A stretch of DNA of 43,537 bases from Actinomycetota bacterium (GTDB taxonomy: Bacteria; Actinomycetota; Actinomycetes; S36-B12; CAIYMF01). The stretch lies in the NCBI GenBank assembly GCA_947455705.1, contig CANGPO010000016.1, forward strand, positions 1 through 43,537. Direction: 5' to 3'. The position numbers and the translations under genes are program-made. The notes beneath the pieces were generated by a model. The model saw nothing but the letters and a program-made list of their open reading frames with translations, made no database searches and was not told where the DNA came from. Shown piece by piece: positions 18,648-26,541 of the stretch (position 1 is its first letter; each line of letters begins with the position of its first letter).

Positions 18648-18869
18648 ATGGCGAGTCGATTGCCCGATACCGATGAACTGCTAACCCCGGCTGAGGTTGC
18701 GGCGCTCTTCCGTGTCGATCCTAAGACGGTGACTCGTTGGGCCAAGGCCGGCAAACTAACGTCCATCCGCACTCTCGGTGGACACCGTCGGTACCGATCC
18801 TCTGAGGTGCGCCAACTTCTCGAAGGCATCCCCGAGCAGCGCCTGCCAGGCGACGCAGAGCTTTCCTGA
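18648..18869 (+). CDS. bldC: BldC-type MerR-like DNA-binding regulator
   Basis: A 73-residue protein consisting of one MerR-like winged helix-turn-helix: LLTPAEVAALFRVDPKTVTRWAKAGKL followed by RTLGGHRRYRSSEVRQLL. This matches actinobacterial BldC, which binds direct repeats as head-to-tail oligomers and in Streptomyces delays the onset of sporulation. ATG 18648 has GGTGAGGA upstream. There is no effector domain. In a non-sporulating relative it would act as a small global regulator; its targets here are unknown. Confidence 0.92.
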   Translation: MASRLPDTDELLTPAEVAALFRVDPKTVTRWAKAGKLTSIRTLGGHRRYRSSEVRQLLEGIPEQRLPGDAELS

Positions 18870-18884
18870 ATCACCGCTACCTTC

Positions 18885-19340
18885 ATGGTTCGGTTCCTTT
18901 CCCACGACGACGCCGAGGCGCAGTCACTGCTGGCCGCGAACGGTGTTGAGCTCGTTGCGGTATCTCAGATCCACGAGCAACTGGCGGTTCACCGCGTGCT
19001 GGCAGCCTCCGAAGCTGATGTGCGGGCCGACGTCGTACTGACTGCTCCCAACGACGCAGATGCGGACTCAGGTAACGGTGCGTGGCATGTGAACGCTCAG
19101 CATGAAGCGCACACTGTCCTGGAAGGTGTCGGTGTGATCGAGTTCTGGTGCGGTGACGGCCCCGTAGGTGCGGTGTTAGAGCCTGGCGACATCATGTTGG
19201 TTAAAGGTGCTGAACATCGGTACCGGCCGCTGACTGATCAGCGTTGGCTGATTCGCTACTCAGGTGGGCCGCAGGAACAGCTGACGGCAACTCAGACGGG
19301 ACGACCCTCGGCGCCGTGGCCCGCAGTGGCGATTGATTAA
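18885..19340 (+). CDS. Cupin protein resembling acireductone dioxygenase
   Basis: A 151-residue protein 16 bases downstream of bldC. The core shows WHVNAQHEAHTVLEGVGVIEF near residues 65-85, a cupin metal-binding strand pair containing histidines and a glutamate, and then PGDIMLVKGAEHRYRPL near residue 107, the second cupin motif with its histidine. The layout resembles acireductone dioxygenase of the methionine salvage pathway. No other salvage gene (mtnA, mtnB/C) is in the window, and the HEAH spacing differs from the canonical EHxHxxxE, so the enzyme assignment is tentative. Confidence 0.7.
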   Translation: MVRFLSHDDAEAQSLLAANGVELVAVSQIHEQLAVHRVLAASEADVRADVVLTAPNDADADSGNGAWHVNAQHEAHTVLEGVGVIEFWCGDGPVGAVLEPGDIMLVKGAEHRYRPLTDQRWLIRYSGGPQEQLTATQTGRPSAPWPAVAID

Positions 19341-19361
19341 GTTCGGCTACCGCCACACTGC

Positions 19362-20153
19362 CTACTTGCTGGCCAGGGCTCGCTGAGCGTCTAGCAACGG
19401 TGCGAAATCAACACATGCTGAGCCTTGGTAGGGGTTGTCGACGTCGCGCACCAACAGGATCAGGTATGTGTACGCCAGTGCGAGAACGCCTGGCACGACC
19501 CACCTCATGACGGGCGAGGTGAAGTCGACGATCACGAGCAGGATCATCACGATCGTTACGAGCAAGACCATGAGCACGTAGCCCGCCTTGATGAACGACG
19601 TGTTGCGGATTGCCTGCATTCGACTGAGCGCGTTAGTGAGATCGCCGTTGGTAGCCAGAAGTCGTCCAACGTAATGGCTTGGAGCGCCGGCCTTTTCGAT
19701 GTCGACGATCAACTGGGTGGTATCGGCTTGGGCTGCCCACATCTGCTGATCGCTGATATCTCCGTGCACCCACGTGACGATCGCATCTGCGAGGGCACTG
19801 ACCCGGGGTCGGATCCAACCGCTGTCGATGTCTTTGACGCTAAGTCCTGCTGCGGCCAAGCCGTCAAGGGCCAATAGTGACTGGCCTAGTACGGCTGGGA
19901 ACTTCTCCGACTCTTTGTAATCAGACAGCACGCCAGCGAGCATGAGACCAACGATGATCGTTGCACCGGTGATGACTGCGCCGGCATCGCTGAAGGTGAC
20001 GAGCCCCGACACATCAAGTGCGTTGTGGAAAATGAATCGTCCAACGAGTACGGCGATAGCTATCGGCAGGGCCCGCAGTACGAGCCGCCATTGGCTGCCG
20101 TACGTCGGTGGCTTATCGATGGCATCTGGGCTGGTGTGAGGCGTTGTTGACAC
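19362..20153 (-). CDS. Integral membrane protein, possibly bestrophin-like
   Basis: 263 residues from GTG 20151-20153. Two hydrophobic segments near the N-terminus (ALPIAIAVLVGRFIF and AVITGATIIVGLMLAGVLS) and two near the C-terminus (AGYVLMVLLVTIVMILLVIV and WVVPGVLALAYTYLILLV) bracket a cytoplasmic helical region of about 110 residues. The closing DVDNPYQG recalls bestrophin-like DUF4239 proteins, where a D-NPF-like motif follows the last helix. No function can be given. It converges on the cupin gene. Confidence 0.65.
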   Translation of the reverse strand: MSTTPHTSPDAIDKPPTYGSQWRLVLRALPIAIAVLVGRFIFHNALDVSGLVTFSDAGAVITGATIIVGLMLAGVLSDYKESEKFPAVLGQSLLALDGLAAAGLSVKDIDSGWIRPRVSALADAIVTWVHGDISDQQMWAAQADTTQLIVDIEKAGAPSHYVGRLLATNGDLTNALSRMQAIRNTSFIKAGYVLMVLLVTIVMILLVIVDFTSPVMRWVVPGVLALAYTYLILLVRDVDNPYQGSACVDFAPLLDAQRALASK

Positions 20154-20159
20154 CGCAGC

Positions 20160-20165
20160 AGTATG
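20160..20165 (-). promoter_or_regulatory. -10 element for leaderless membrane-protein gene
   Basis: On the minus strand CATACT ends seven bases before the GTG start at 20153, the same geometry as the leaderless genes on the + strand. There is no Shine-Dalgarno. Confidence 0.4.
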
Positions 20166-20238
20166 CCAGCGGCAGCCTGCTCACCGCCGCGAGCACGACC
20201 CGTTTGTTCACCGAAGGGGTGATCAAAATTTCAATGAT

Positions 20239-20267
20239 TTGACTTTCAACTTTCTAGCGTTTAGGTT
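20239..20267 (+). promoter_or_regulatory. Promoter of the azoreductase operon
   Basis: TTGACT at 20239-20244 and TAGGTT at 20262-20267 are separated by 17 bases, close to the housekeeping sigma consensus. Transcription would start near 20274, inside the inverted repeat described next. Confidence 0.6.
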
Positions 20268-20293
20268 ATTGATTGAGACTTCAACTAATCAAT
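20268..20293. promoter_or_regulatory. Inverted-repeat operator over the azoR start point
   Basis: ATTGATT (20268-20274) and AATCAAT (20287-20293) are perfect inverted seven-base arms separated by twelve bases. The site covers the predicted transcription start of the azoreductase gene, so a bound repressor would block initiation. Redox- or phenol-sensing MarR and HxlR regulators commonly control azoreductases in this way, but no such regulator is in the window. Confidence 0.55.
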
Positions 20294-20315
20294 GATCGCC
20301 TTCGAGGAGCAACCC

Positions 20316-20945
20316 ATGTCTACCCTTCTTCACATTTCTGTCAGCCCGATGGGCGATCACAGCATCTCGCGCGGTATCGCCGGCGAATTCGTCACCGCTT
20401 GGACGGCGGCCCATGCCGATGGTGTTGTTATCGAGCGCGATCTGGACGCGAACCCCGTCCCGCACTTGGATGCGGAGGTCATCATGGCCGGTTACGTACC
20501 GGCCGACGAGCGCCCCGCATCACAGGCCGCGAAGCATGACGCTCGCATCGCCCTCATCAACGAGATTCTCAGCGCAGATGAGATCGTGATTTCCACCCCG
20601 ATGTGGAACTGGAATCTTCCGTCCGTTCTCAAGGCCTACTTCGACAACATCATCATCCCGGGCGTGCTCGATGGCTCAGGTGCTGATGGTCTTCGCGACA
20701 AGAAGGTCACGTACATCGTCGCCCAGGGTGGCTCATACGCCGAGGGCGCACCACGCTACGGCTGGGATCACCAGACCGAGTACATCCGTCTAGTCGCCTC
20801 CGCGCTGGGCGCCACCGACATCGAGGTCATCACCTCGGAGTTCGGCCTCGCAGGTGTTGCTCCGGGCATGGAGAACTTCCTCGAGCACAAGAACGCCTCG
20901 ATCATTGCCGCCACCGAAGCTGCCAAGGTCCGCGCTGTCGCGTAG
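20316..20945 (+). CDS. azoR: FMN-dependent NADH:quinone reductase / azoreductase
   Basis: About 209 residues from ATG 20316, which has GAGGAG upstream; an earlier ATG at 20292 lies within the operator and has no ribosome site. The flavodoxin-like fold is shown by LLHISVSPMGDHSISRGIAGEF (FMN phosphate-binding loop), ISTPMWNWNLPSVLKAYFDNI near residue 92, and VAQGGSYAEG near residue 137. AzoR enzymes reduce quinones and azo dyes with two electrons from NAD(P)H and protect against thiol and electrophile stress. It is followed 46 bases later by a DoxX-like membrane protein. Confidence 0.92.
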   Translation: MSTLLHISVSPMGDHSISRGIAGEFVTAWTAAHADGVVIERDLDANPVPHLDAEVIMAGYVPADERPASQAAKHDARIALINEILSADEIVISTPMWNWNLPSVLKAYFDNIIIPGVLDGSGADGLRDKKVTYIVAQGGSYAEGAPRYGWDHQTEYIRLVASALGATDIEVITSEFGLAGVAPGMENFLEHKNASIIAATEAAKVRAVA

Positions 20946-20991
20946 TACGTTTTCGGCATTGATCCTGTACTTCGACTAAGGAACTAACACG

Positions 20992-21336
20992 ATGTTGTTG
21001 CTCATCTTTGGAATTGCACTTGGGTTGATCTGTCTCGCGTCAGCAGCAGGCGACCTTCGTAAGGATCCGAAAGTTACCGAGAGCCTTTACAGCGTTGGCG
21101 TCAAGGAAAGTCAGCTGCCGGTTCTGGCTGGGCTGAAGGTACTCGGGGCTGCTGGTCTGTTCCTTGGTATCTGGCTTCCGTGGCTGGGCATTCTGACCGC
21201 TGTGTGCTTGTTCCTTTACTTCCTGCTTGCGGTCGTAGCGCACGTGCGCGTTGGCCACAAGATTGCGCAGTTCGGGCCAGCACTTGGGCTGACCGTCATG
21301 GCGTTCGTTGTTGCGTACTTCGAGTTTCGTCGCTAG
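20992..21336 (+). CDS. DoxX-like small membrane protein
   Basis: 114 residues with four hydrophobic segments: LLLIFGIALGLICLAS at the N-terminus, LPVLAGLKVLGAAGLFLGIWLP, ILTAVCLFLYFLLAVVAHV and GLTVMAFVVAY. This is the four-helix layout of the DoxX/DoxX_2 family, often found with oxidoreductases and redox regulators. It shares the azoR promoter and ends before a strong terminator, so the pair forms a two-gene operon. Confidence 0.8.
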   Translation: MLLLIFGIALGLICLASAAGDLRKDPKVTESLYSVGVKESQLPVLAGLKVLGAAGLFLGIWLPWLGILTAVCLFLYFLLAVVAHVRVGHKIAQFGPALGLTVMAFVVAYFEFRR

Positions 21337-21390
21337 GTAGCACCGCAGGTTTTTCGACGTCAGCGTTATTGATCCCCTCTGTACTGCCTC

Positions 21391-21436
21391 GCCACTGCTC
21401 GCCCCCAACTTTTCGCAGTCGGGGGCGAGCAGTGGC
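21391..21436 (+). terminator. Strong hairpin terminator after azoR operon
   Basis: A perfect 16-base-pair stem (arms 21391-21406 and 21421-21436, GC-rich, with CCCCC/GGGGG at the loop side) encloses a 14-base loop. It is followed by ATTTCTAT. It closes the azoR-DoxX operon ahead of the next gene at 21559. Confidence 0.75.
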
Positions 21437-21558
21437 ATTTCTATGCCTAGTTGTAATCGTCGAACTAGTTCACAGCCGTTAGCCAGGTGCGGGCACGGAC
21501 GTAGCATGTCTGAAGCACAACGCTCGCAATCCGTTGGTCACTATCGGCTGGAGGTTCA

Positions 21559-23694
21559 TTGGCTGCCATCGTGCCGCCCACTGATGCCGTGCCCAGTCAA
21601 GACGGATCGGTGACCCCGGTCGACGAATCGGGTAGCTCGCATGCCGTTGATCAACGCACTCAACGATCGGACATTCAGGCACTTCGAGCGATCGCCGTTG
21701 CTGTCGTTGTCATGTTTCACCTGTGGCCCACTTTGCTGCCGAGCGGCTTCATCGGCGTTGATGTCTTCTTCGTGATCTCTGGATACCTGATCACGAGCCA
21801 TCTCGTCCGGGAGTCGGTATCGACCGGACGAATCTCTCTGGCGCAATTCTGGTCTCGTCGGGCCAAGCGATTACTACCTGCTGCGTTCACGGTGCTCATT
21901 GTCGTAGAAGTGGCCACCTGGGCCTTTGTTCCGATGACACGATGGCACCAGTTCCTGACCGAGACTATTGCCTCGGCGTTCTACGTCGAAAATTGGTTGC
22001 TGTCGGTTAATGCTGTCGATTACATGGCCTCGACAAATCCGGCGTCACCCGTGCAGAACTTCTGGACACTCAGTGTTGAAGAGCAGTTCTACGTTGTGGT
22101 GCCGCTGCTCCTGATCGCGGCCGCGTTCATCGCCCGCCGGACGTCGCGGCAGCGCCGGGGCGCATTAGCCACCGTGCTCGTGGTGGCAACGGTGACAAGC
22201 TTCGTGTGGGGGGTCGCTCAAACCTCGTCCGCGCCGCCCCTTGCGTACCTGTCGACGTTCACCAGAGCCTGGGAATTCGGGGTCGGTGCACTGCTGGGGT
22301 TTGTCACGTGGCGGATGTCAGGTTCGGTGCGCAATCTTCTGACCGCCGTTGGAATGGCGATGATCGTGATGTCGGCCTTCGTCCTAGGTGCAGCACCCTT
22401 CCCCGGCGTGGCTGCTTTACTGCCGGTTGCTGGGACGGCCCTCGTGATCGCTGCAAATAGCGGTCAGAAAACGTGGCTGTCGACTGTTGGTGCCGGGGCA
22501 TCTGTGGCGTTGGTCGGAGCGATCTCATACAGCCTGTATCTGTGGCATTGGCCGTTCATTGTTCTGGTGCCTTTCGTCACGGGGCAGCCGCTGGGTGGCT
22601 GGACGAGCGTGGCTGTCCTCATTGCGGCAGTTGCGTGCGCGACATTGTCCTTTCACCTGATCGAAAATCCGGTGCGTTATGCATCAATTTTCTCTGTTGG
22701 TGACGGCGCCGTTCGTCGAGTGGCTCTGGCAGCGGTGATCGGATCTTTGGTTGTCGCTCTGCCCTGCATCGGTGGGCTGATCAGATCTGAGAAGTCCGCT
22801 GAAGTCGCGAGCGCGAAAACCGCTGCGCTCATTGCCAGCAATCCGAATTGCCTTGGTGCCCAGGCGATTAATCCGTCAACTGCACCGTGCGTCAATCCAG
22901 CTCTTGACGGGGTGCTTGTACCGGATCCGATTGCGGCTTCGCGTGATGACTCAAACCGCGCGGAATGCTGGGCGACAAATGGTGTGACCGAGCTACACGT
23001 GTGCTCCTTGGGTTCTGGCCCAGAAGTTCAGAAGCATTACATCGCGGTGGGTGACTCACACAACAACACGTTGATCGCAGCGTATGAACAGATCGCGAAG
23101 ACCAATCGCTGGCGGATCGACGTGGCCGGGCACCGTGGTTGCTACTGGACGGCCGCGGTTCAGGTGCAGGATGTGCAGTCGCTTGTTGCTGACTGCGAAG
23201 CGTGGAAGAAGAATCTGAACGCCTATCTACTCACGCATACCGACTATGACGGCATCATCACGACGTATGACTACGGGCTCTCAAACGTGATCGCCCCTGC
23301 GGGGATGACACAGGAGCAGGCGATCGTGGATGGTCTCGTGCGAGCGTGGAAGCCGTTCGCTGACCGTGGAACTCCGATCTTTGCCATCAATGACAATCCG
23401 CAGGCCGGGGACGGGCACGCCGATTGTGTGGTGAAGTACGGACTTGCGGCGGCCGAGGCTTGTGCGGTTCCCCGAGCGAAGGCTTTCAATGCGTTCAACG
23501 GTTTGCAACCGGCCGTCGGCAATACTAAAGGGGCGGCACTGATTGACCTCACGCCCTATTACTGCAACGCGACGGTCTGCCCCGCGGTGATTGGCCACGT
23601 TGTGGTCTATCGCGATCGTGATCACTTGACGGCTACGTATGTGCGCACACTCGCCCCATACCTAGGTCGTGCGCTTGCCAATCAACGTGGTTAA
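21559..23694 (+). CDS. Acyltransferase-3 / SGNH fusion membrane protein
   Basis: 711 residues, an OafA-like O-acyltransferase fused to a periplasmic-type SGNH hydrolase domain. Residues about 35-400 form the multi-helix Acyl_transf_3 domain: IQALRAIAVAVVVMFHLWP carries the conserved histidine, then FIGVDVFFVISGYLI, FWSRRAKRLLPA and NFWTLSVEEQFYVVVPLLL. The C-terminal domain has GDSHNNTLIAAY near residue 497 and DRDHLTATY near residue 690, the serine and Asp-His of the SGNH triad. Such proteins O-acetylate cell-surface polysaccharides. TTG 21559 follows GGAGG closely; GTG 21571 or 21589 are alternatives. Confidence 0.9.
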   Translation: MAAIVPPTDAVPSQDGSVTPVDESGSSHAVDQRTQRSDIQALRAIAVAVVVMFHLWPTLLPSGFIGVDVFFVISGYLITSHLVRESVSTGRISLAQFWSRRAKRLLPAAFTVLIVVEVATWAFVPMTRWHQFLTETIASAFYVENWLLSVNAVDYMASTNPASPVQNFWTLSVEEQFYVVVPLLLIAAAFIARRTSRQRRGALATVLVVATVTSFVWGVAQTSSAPPLAYLSTFTRAWEFGVGALLGFVTWRMSGSVRNLLTAVGMAMIVMSAFVLGAAPFPGVAALLPVAGTALVIAANSGQKTWLSTVGAGASVALVGAISYSLYLWHWPFIVLVPFVTGQPLGGWTSVAVLIAAVACATLSFHLIENPVRYASIFSVGDGAVRRVALAAVIGSLVVALPCIGGLIRSEKSAEVASAKTAALIASNPNCLGAQAINPSTAPCVNPALDGVLVPDPIAASRDDSNRAECWATNGVTELHVCSLGSGPEVQKHYIAVGDSHNNTLIAAYEQIAKTNRWRIDVAGHRGCYWTAAVQVQDVQSLVADCEAWKKNLNAYLLTHTDYDGIITTYDYGLSNVIAPAGMTQEQAIVDGLVRAWKPFADRGTPIFAINDNPQAGDGHADCVVKYGLAAAEACAVPRAKAFNAFNGLQPAVGNTKGAALIDLTPYYCNATVCPAVIGHVVVYRDRDHLTATYVRTLAPYLGRALANQRG

Positions 23695-24291
23695 GTGTTG
23701 GCTCGCACCATGACCGCATCACGACTCCCGCGACTTCCCCGGCACACCCTGACCGAGGGTCAAGCCGTCGTCTACGACCGGATCGCAGGTGGTCAGCGAG
23801 CTGTTGGACCACAGGCATTTCCGCTCGTGGGGCAGGACGGTGCATTGGAGGGGCCCTTCAACGCATATCTCTATCAACCCGCCCTTGGTGCGGCGTTGGA
23901 AGCACTCGGCGTGGTGATTCGCTACGAGACCTCACTGACTAAGCGCGAACGCGAGATTGCGATTTTGCTGACGGCTGCAGTGCACGAGTCAGCGTTCGAA
24001 CAGTACGCACATGAGGCTGTGGGTAAGCAGGTTGGGCTTTCCGACGACGAGATTGCGTCACTGCGCATGGTCGACGTTCGCGTATTCACTGATGCGCGTG
24101 AACGTGCTCTGGGCGATGTCGTGGTGGCGTTACTGCGTCGAGGTGACCTAGATGATGCCGAGTATTCACGCGCGATCGAAATTCTTGGTGAATCGCTACT
24201 CTTCGAACTGATTGTCCTTGTGGGTCATTACGTCACGGCCGCGATGCAGCTGCGCGTATTCCGTGTTGGAGCCCCTGATCGTTCTCGGTAA
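23695..24291 (+). CDS. Carboxymuconolactone decarboxylase-family protein
   Basis: 198 residues from GTG 23695, immediately after the stop of the acyltransferase gene, or from ATG 23710. The helical AhpD-like core shows FNAYLYQPALGAALEALG, YETSLTKREREIAIL near residue 77, and ESAFEQYAHEAVGKQVGLSDDEI near residue 98. The active-site CxxC of AhpD peroxidases is absent; the E...H pattern of true gamma-carboxymuconolactone decarboxylases is partly kept. The substrate is unknown. Tight linkage suggests co-transcription with the upstream gene, although the two have no obvious shared pathway. Confidence 0.8.
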   Translation: MLARTMTASRLPRLPRHTLTEGQAVVYDRIAGGQRAVGPQAFPLVGQDGALEGPFNAYLYQPALGAALEALGVVIRYETSLTKREREIAILLTAAVHESAFEQYAHEAVGKQVGLSDDEIASLRMVDVRVFTDARERALGDVVVALLRRGDLDDAEYSRAIEILGESLLFELIVLVGHYVTAAMQLRVFRVGAPDRSR

Positions 24292-24306
24292 CTGCCCCGG
24301 TAGAAG

Positions 24307-25011
24307 TCAACGTTGTTCCAAATCAGTGAGCACATGTCGGGTGGGCCGACGAAGGAGCATGACGATGCTCACCAACGCAATCCAGGCTGGAAAAGCGTAG
24401 ATGGTCGGCTCTGAGACGGTGACGTTGACGAACTCGATGATGCCAATTGCGTAGCTGAGCCAGACGAGCCACGCTGGTAATGCTCCTGTGGTTCGACCCA
24501 AGGTAGCGGTGGAGAGAATGACCAAGGTTGCTGCGCGTGGAGCGATTACGGAAAGTAGGACGACTGCCATCGCACGGGAGATAGAAGCGGCGCCGGGATC
24601 AGGCGTCACACCTCCCACCCGCAGGAGGACTGCCGGTGCAGCTAGTGCCGCTGAGCCGACGAGAAGGATAACAGCGGCCAACACGGCACCACCGAGGAAT
24701 GCGGTGCCGAAAAGTTTCGGTTCGTTATCGCCGAGTCGGTTTCTGATTACCCCGATGAACCATAGAAAAGCGATCGTCGCGAAAACCATCAATTGCAGGA
24801 GAATGAGCGTGTTTCTTCCTGCATCCGGAATGGCGTAGAACGTTGATATCTCTAGGGAATCTGCACTGATACCAGGAGACTCCAGCAGCCCGCGCAGACC
24901 CACAGCCCAACCCAGCGCGCACAGCAATCCGGCCACGGCGGCGGACTCGGCGGAGGCTAAGCGGGACCTCCATCGACGCTTGGGAGTCATAGACACAGGT
25001 ACACGTTTCAC
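24307..25011 (-). CDS. Six-helix integral membrane protein, unknown
   Basis: 234 residues from GTG 25009-25011, directly abutting the end of the alkane hydroxylase gene; ATG 24990 is an alternative. About six hydrophobic segments are visible (for example AAVAGLLCALGWAVG, ILLQLMVFATIAFLWFIGVI, AAVILLVGSAALAAP and IALVSIVMLL), with a basic N-terminus and an RRPTRHV tail. No motif gives a function. The junction with alkB indicates one transcript and possibly an accessory or transport role in hydrocarbon use; that is inference. Confidence 0.65.
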   Translation of the reverse strand: MKRVPVSMTPKRRWRSRLASAESAAVAGLLCALGWAVGLRGLLESPGISADSLEISTFYAIPDAGRNTLILLQLMVFATIAFLWFIGVIRNRLGDNEPKLFGTAFLGGAVLAAVILLVGSAALAAPAVLLRVGGVTPDPGAASISRAMAVVLLSVIAPRAATLVILSTATLGRTTGALPAWLVWLSYAIGIIEFVNVTVSEPTIYAFPAWIALVSIVMLLRRPTRHVLTDLEQR

Positions 25012-26400
25012 TCAGCGAGACGCAATGAAGTCGAGTTTGTCGCGCACTCCGCAGTCGGGGCAGACCCACGAGTTGGGTACGGCCGACCATGGGGTACCCG
25101 GTAGGAAGCCTTCACGTACGTCTCCACGATTCATGTCGTAGACATAACCACAGCACGGGCAGTGGACGGTAGGTGCGTCGGGTCGTGTCGTCAGTGTTGA
25201 GGCTCCCGTCCTCGACGAACGTTCATAGCCCGGTGACGAGACGGAATTCGAGGCGTGCTCCATGATGCGCTGACGTTTGCGCGGTGAGAGGTTGGCGAGC
25301 GATACATCGCCATCAAGATGTGCCACCACCCGCGGGTCCATGACTCGTCGCCACAACACCGGTACGAGGGCGAGCAGGATCATGCCGGCGTATCCGGTTG
25401 GTAGCGCCGGAGCCTCGGCCGGGTCCTGGAGTGCTTGGTATCGCCGAGTTGGGTTTGTGTGGTGGTCGCTGTGACGCTGCAGGTGGTAGAGCAAGACGTT
25501 TGTGGTGACGTTGTTTGAGTTCCAACTATGGCGAGGCTCTACCCGTTCGTATCGCTCGTACTCGCCGACGCCGACGCGCTTTCGTAGAAGTCCGTAATGC
25601 TCGAGGTAATTGACCGCCTCAAGCAACGTGAAGCCGATAACGGCTTGCAGGATCAGGTAGGGCAGCACACCGATTCCGAGCCAGATGATGAGAGCGCCAA
25701 ACAGCACCACACTCATAAGCCATGCCGTTACGACATCGTTTTGCAAACTCCATGGTGAGTGTTGTCGTCTGGCTAGCCGCTTTACTTCAAGACTCCATGC
25801 GCTTCGTGCGGAGCCCACGACAGTTCGCGGCCAGAATTGGTAGAAGTTTTCGCCCATCCGGCTGCTGGCTGGGTCGGCAGGGGTAGCGACGCGGACGTGG
25901 TGGCCGCGGTTGTGCTCGATGTAGAAGTGGCCGTAAAAGCTCTGGGCTAGAGCGACTTTCGCGATCCAGCGCTCGACGGATTCGCGCTTGTGCCCAAGCT
26001 CGTGTGCGGTGTTGATTCCGAGCCCAGCAATGAAGCCAACAGTGACCGCGAGCCCGATTCGCTCGAACGAAGTGAGATCTGCCCGCACGAGATACGCCAT
26101 TGCTGCAATCAAGCCGGCGTACTGGAGCGGTAGGAATAGGAACGTAATCCAGCGGTAGTAGCGATCCTCTTCAAGGGCCTCGATCATCTCGCGTGGTGGG
26201 TTACTTGGGTCGATTCCGAAGAGGAGGTCGAGAACGGGCACGATGCCGAGAATGACGATCGGCCCGATCCACAGGAACGCTGAGTTGCGGGTGGTGGAGA
26301 AGCCGGCGATGGCGATGAACGGCAGTAGTGGCATCAGTAATGCAACGGGCCACAAATAGCGCTTGTTGTCGCGCCATGTGCCTGACGACGTCTCAGCCAT
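25012..26400 (-). CDS. alkB: Alkane 1-monooxygenase fused to rubredoxin
   Basis: Membrane di-iron hydroxylase that oxidises the terminal methyl group of medium-chain alkanes, with its electron donor rubredoxin built in. 462 residues from ATG 26400, preceded by GAGGTGGA; an earlier ATG at 26451 lacks a site. The hydrophobic N-terminal half has about six helices. Histidine boxes: HELGHK near residue 133, EHNRGHH near 160, NYLEHYG near 265 and LQRHSDHHTNP near 307. After a linker, residues about 412-462 are a rubredoxin with CPCCGYVYD and CPDCG, the four iron cysteines. AlkB-rubredoxin fusions are known in actinobacteria. Reductase genes are not nearby. Confidence 0.95.
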   Translation of the reverse strand: MAETSSGTWRDNKRYLWPVALLMPLLPFIAIAGFSTTRNSAFLWIGPIVILGIVPVLDLLFGIDPSNPPREMIEALEEDRYYRWITFLFLPLQYAGLIAAMAYLVRADLTSFERIGLAVTVGFIAGLGINTAHELGHKRESVERWIAKVALAQSFYGHFYIEHNRGHHVRVATPADPASSRMGENFYQFWPRTVVGSARSAWSLEVKRLARRQHSPWSLQNDVVTAWLMSVVLFGALIIWLGIGVLPYLILQAVIGFTLLEAVNYLEHYGLLRKRVGVGEYERYERVEPRHSWNSNNVTTNVLLYHLQRHSDHHTNPTRRYQALQDPAEAPALPTGYAGMILLALVPVLWRRVMDPRVVAHLDGDVSLANLSPRKRQRIMEHASNSVSSPGYERSSRTGASTLTTRPDAPTVHCPCCGYVYDMNRGDVREGFLPGTPWSAVPNSWVCPDCGVRDKLDFIASR

Positions 26401-26529
26401 GCTCCACCTCACATTCCATGTAAGGCAACCACATGCAGATCCCGTATTCAAGGGCGAACGACCTGCAGCGGTTTCTCACAATTGCCTAGCAATCCGCTGG
26501 TCGTATGGTGATTCGTTGTATCTATTGGC

Positions 26530-26535
26530 TAGCGT
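26530..26535 (+). promoter_or_regulatory. -10 element for leaderless COQ4-like gene
   Basis: TAGCGT ends seven bases before the ATG at 26542. No Shine-Dalgarno is present. It lies in the 141-base divergent region shared with alkB. Confidence 0.4.
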
Positions 26536-26541
26536 CGGGCT

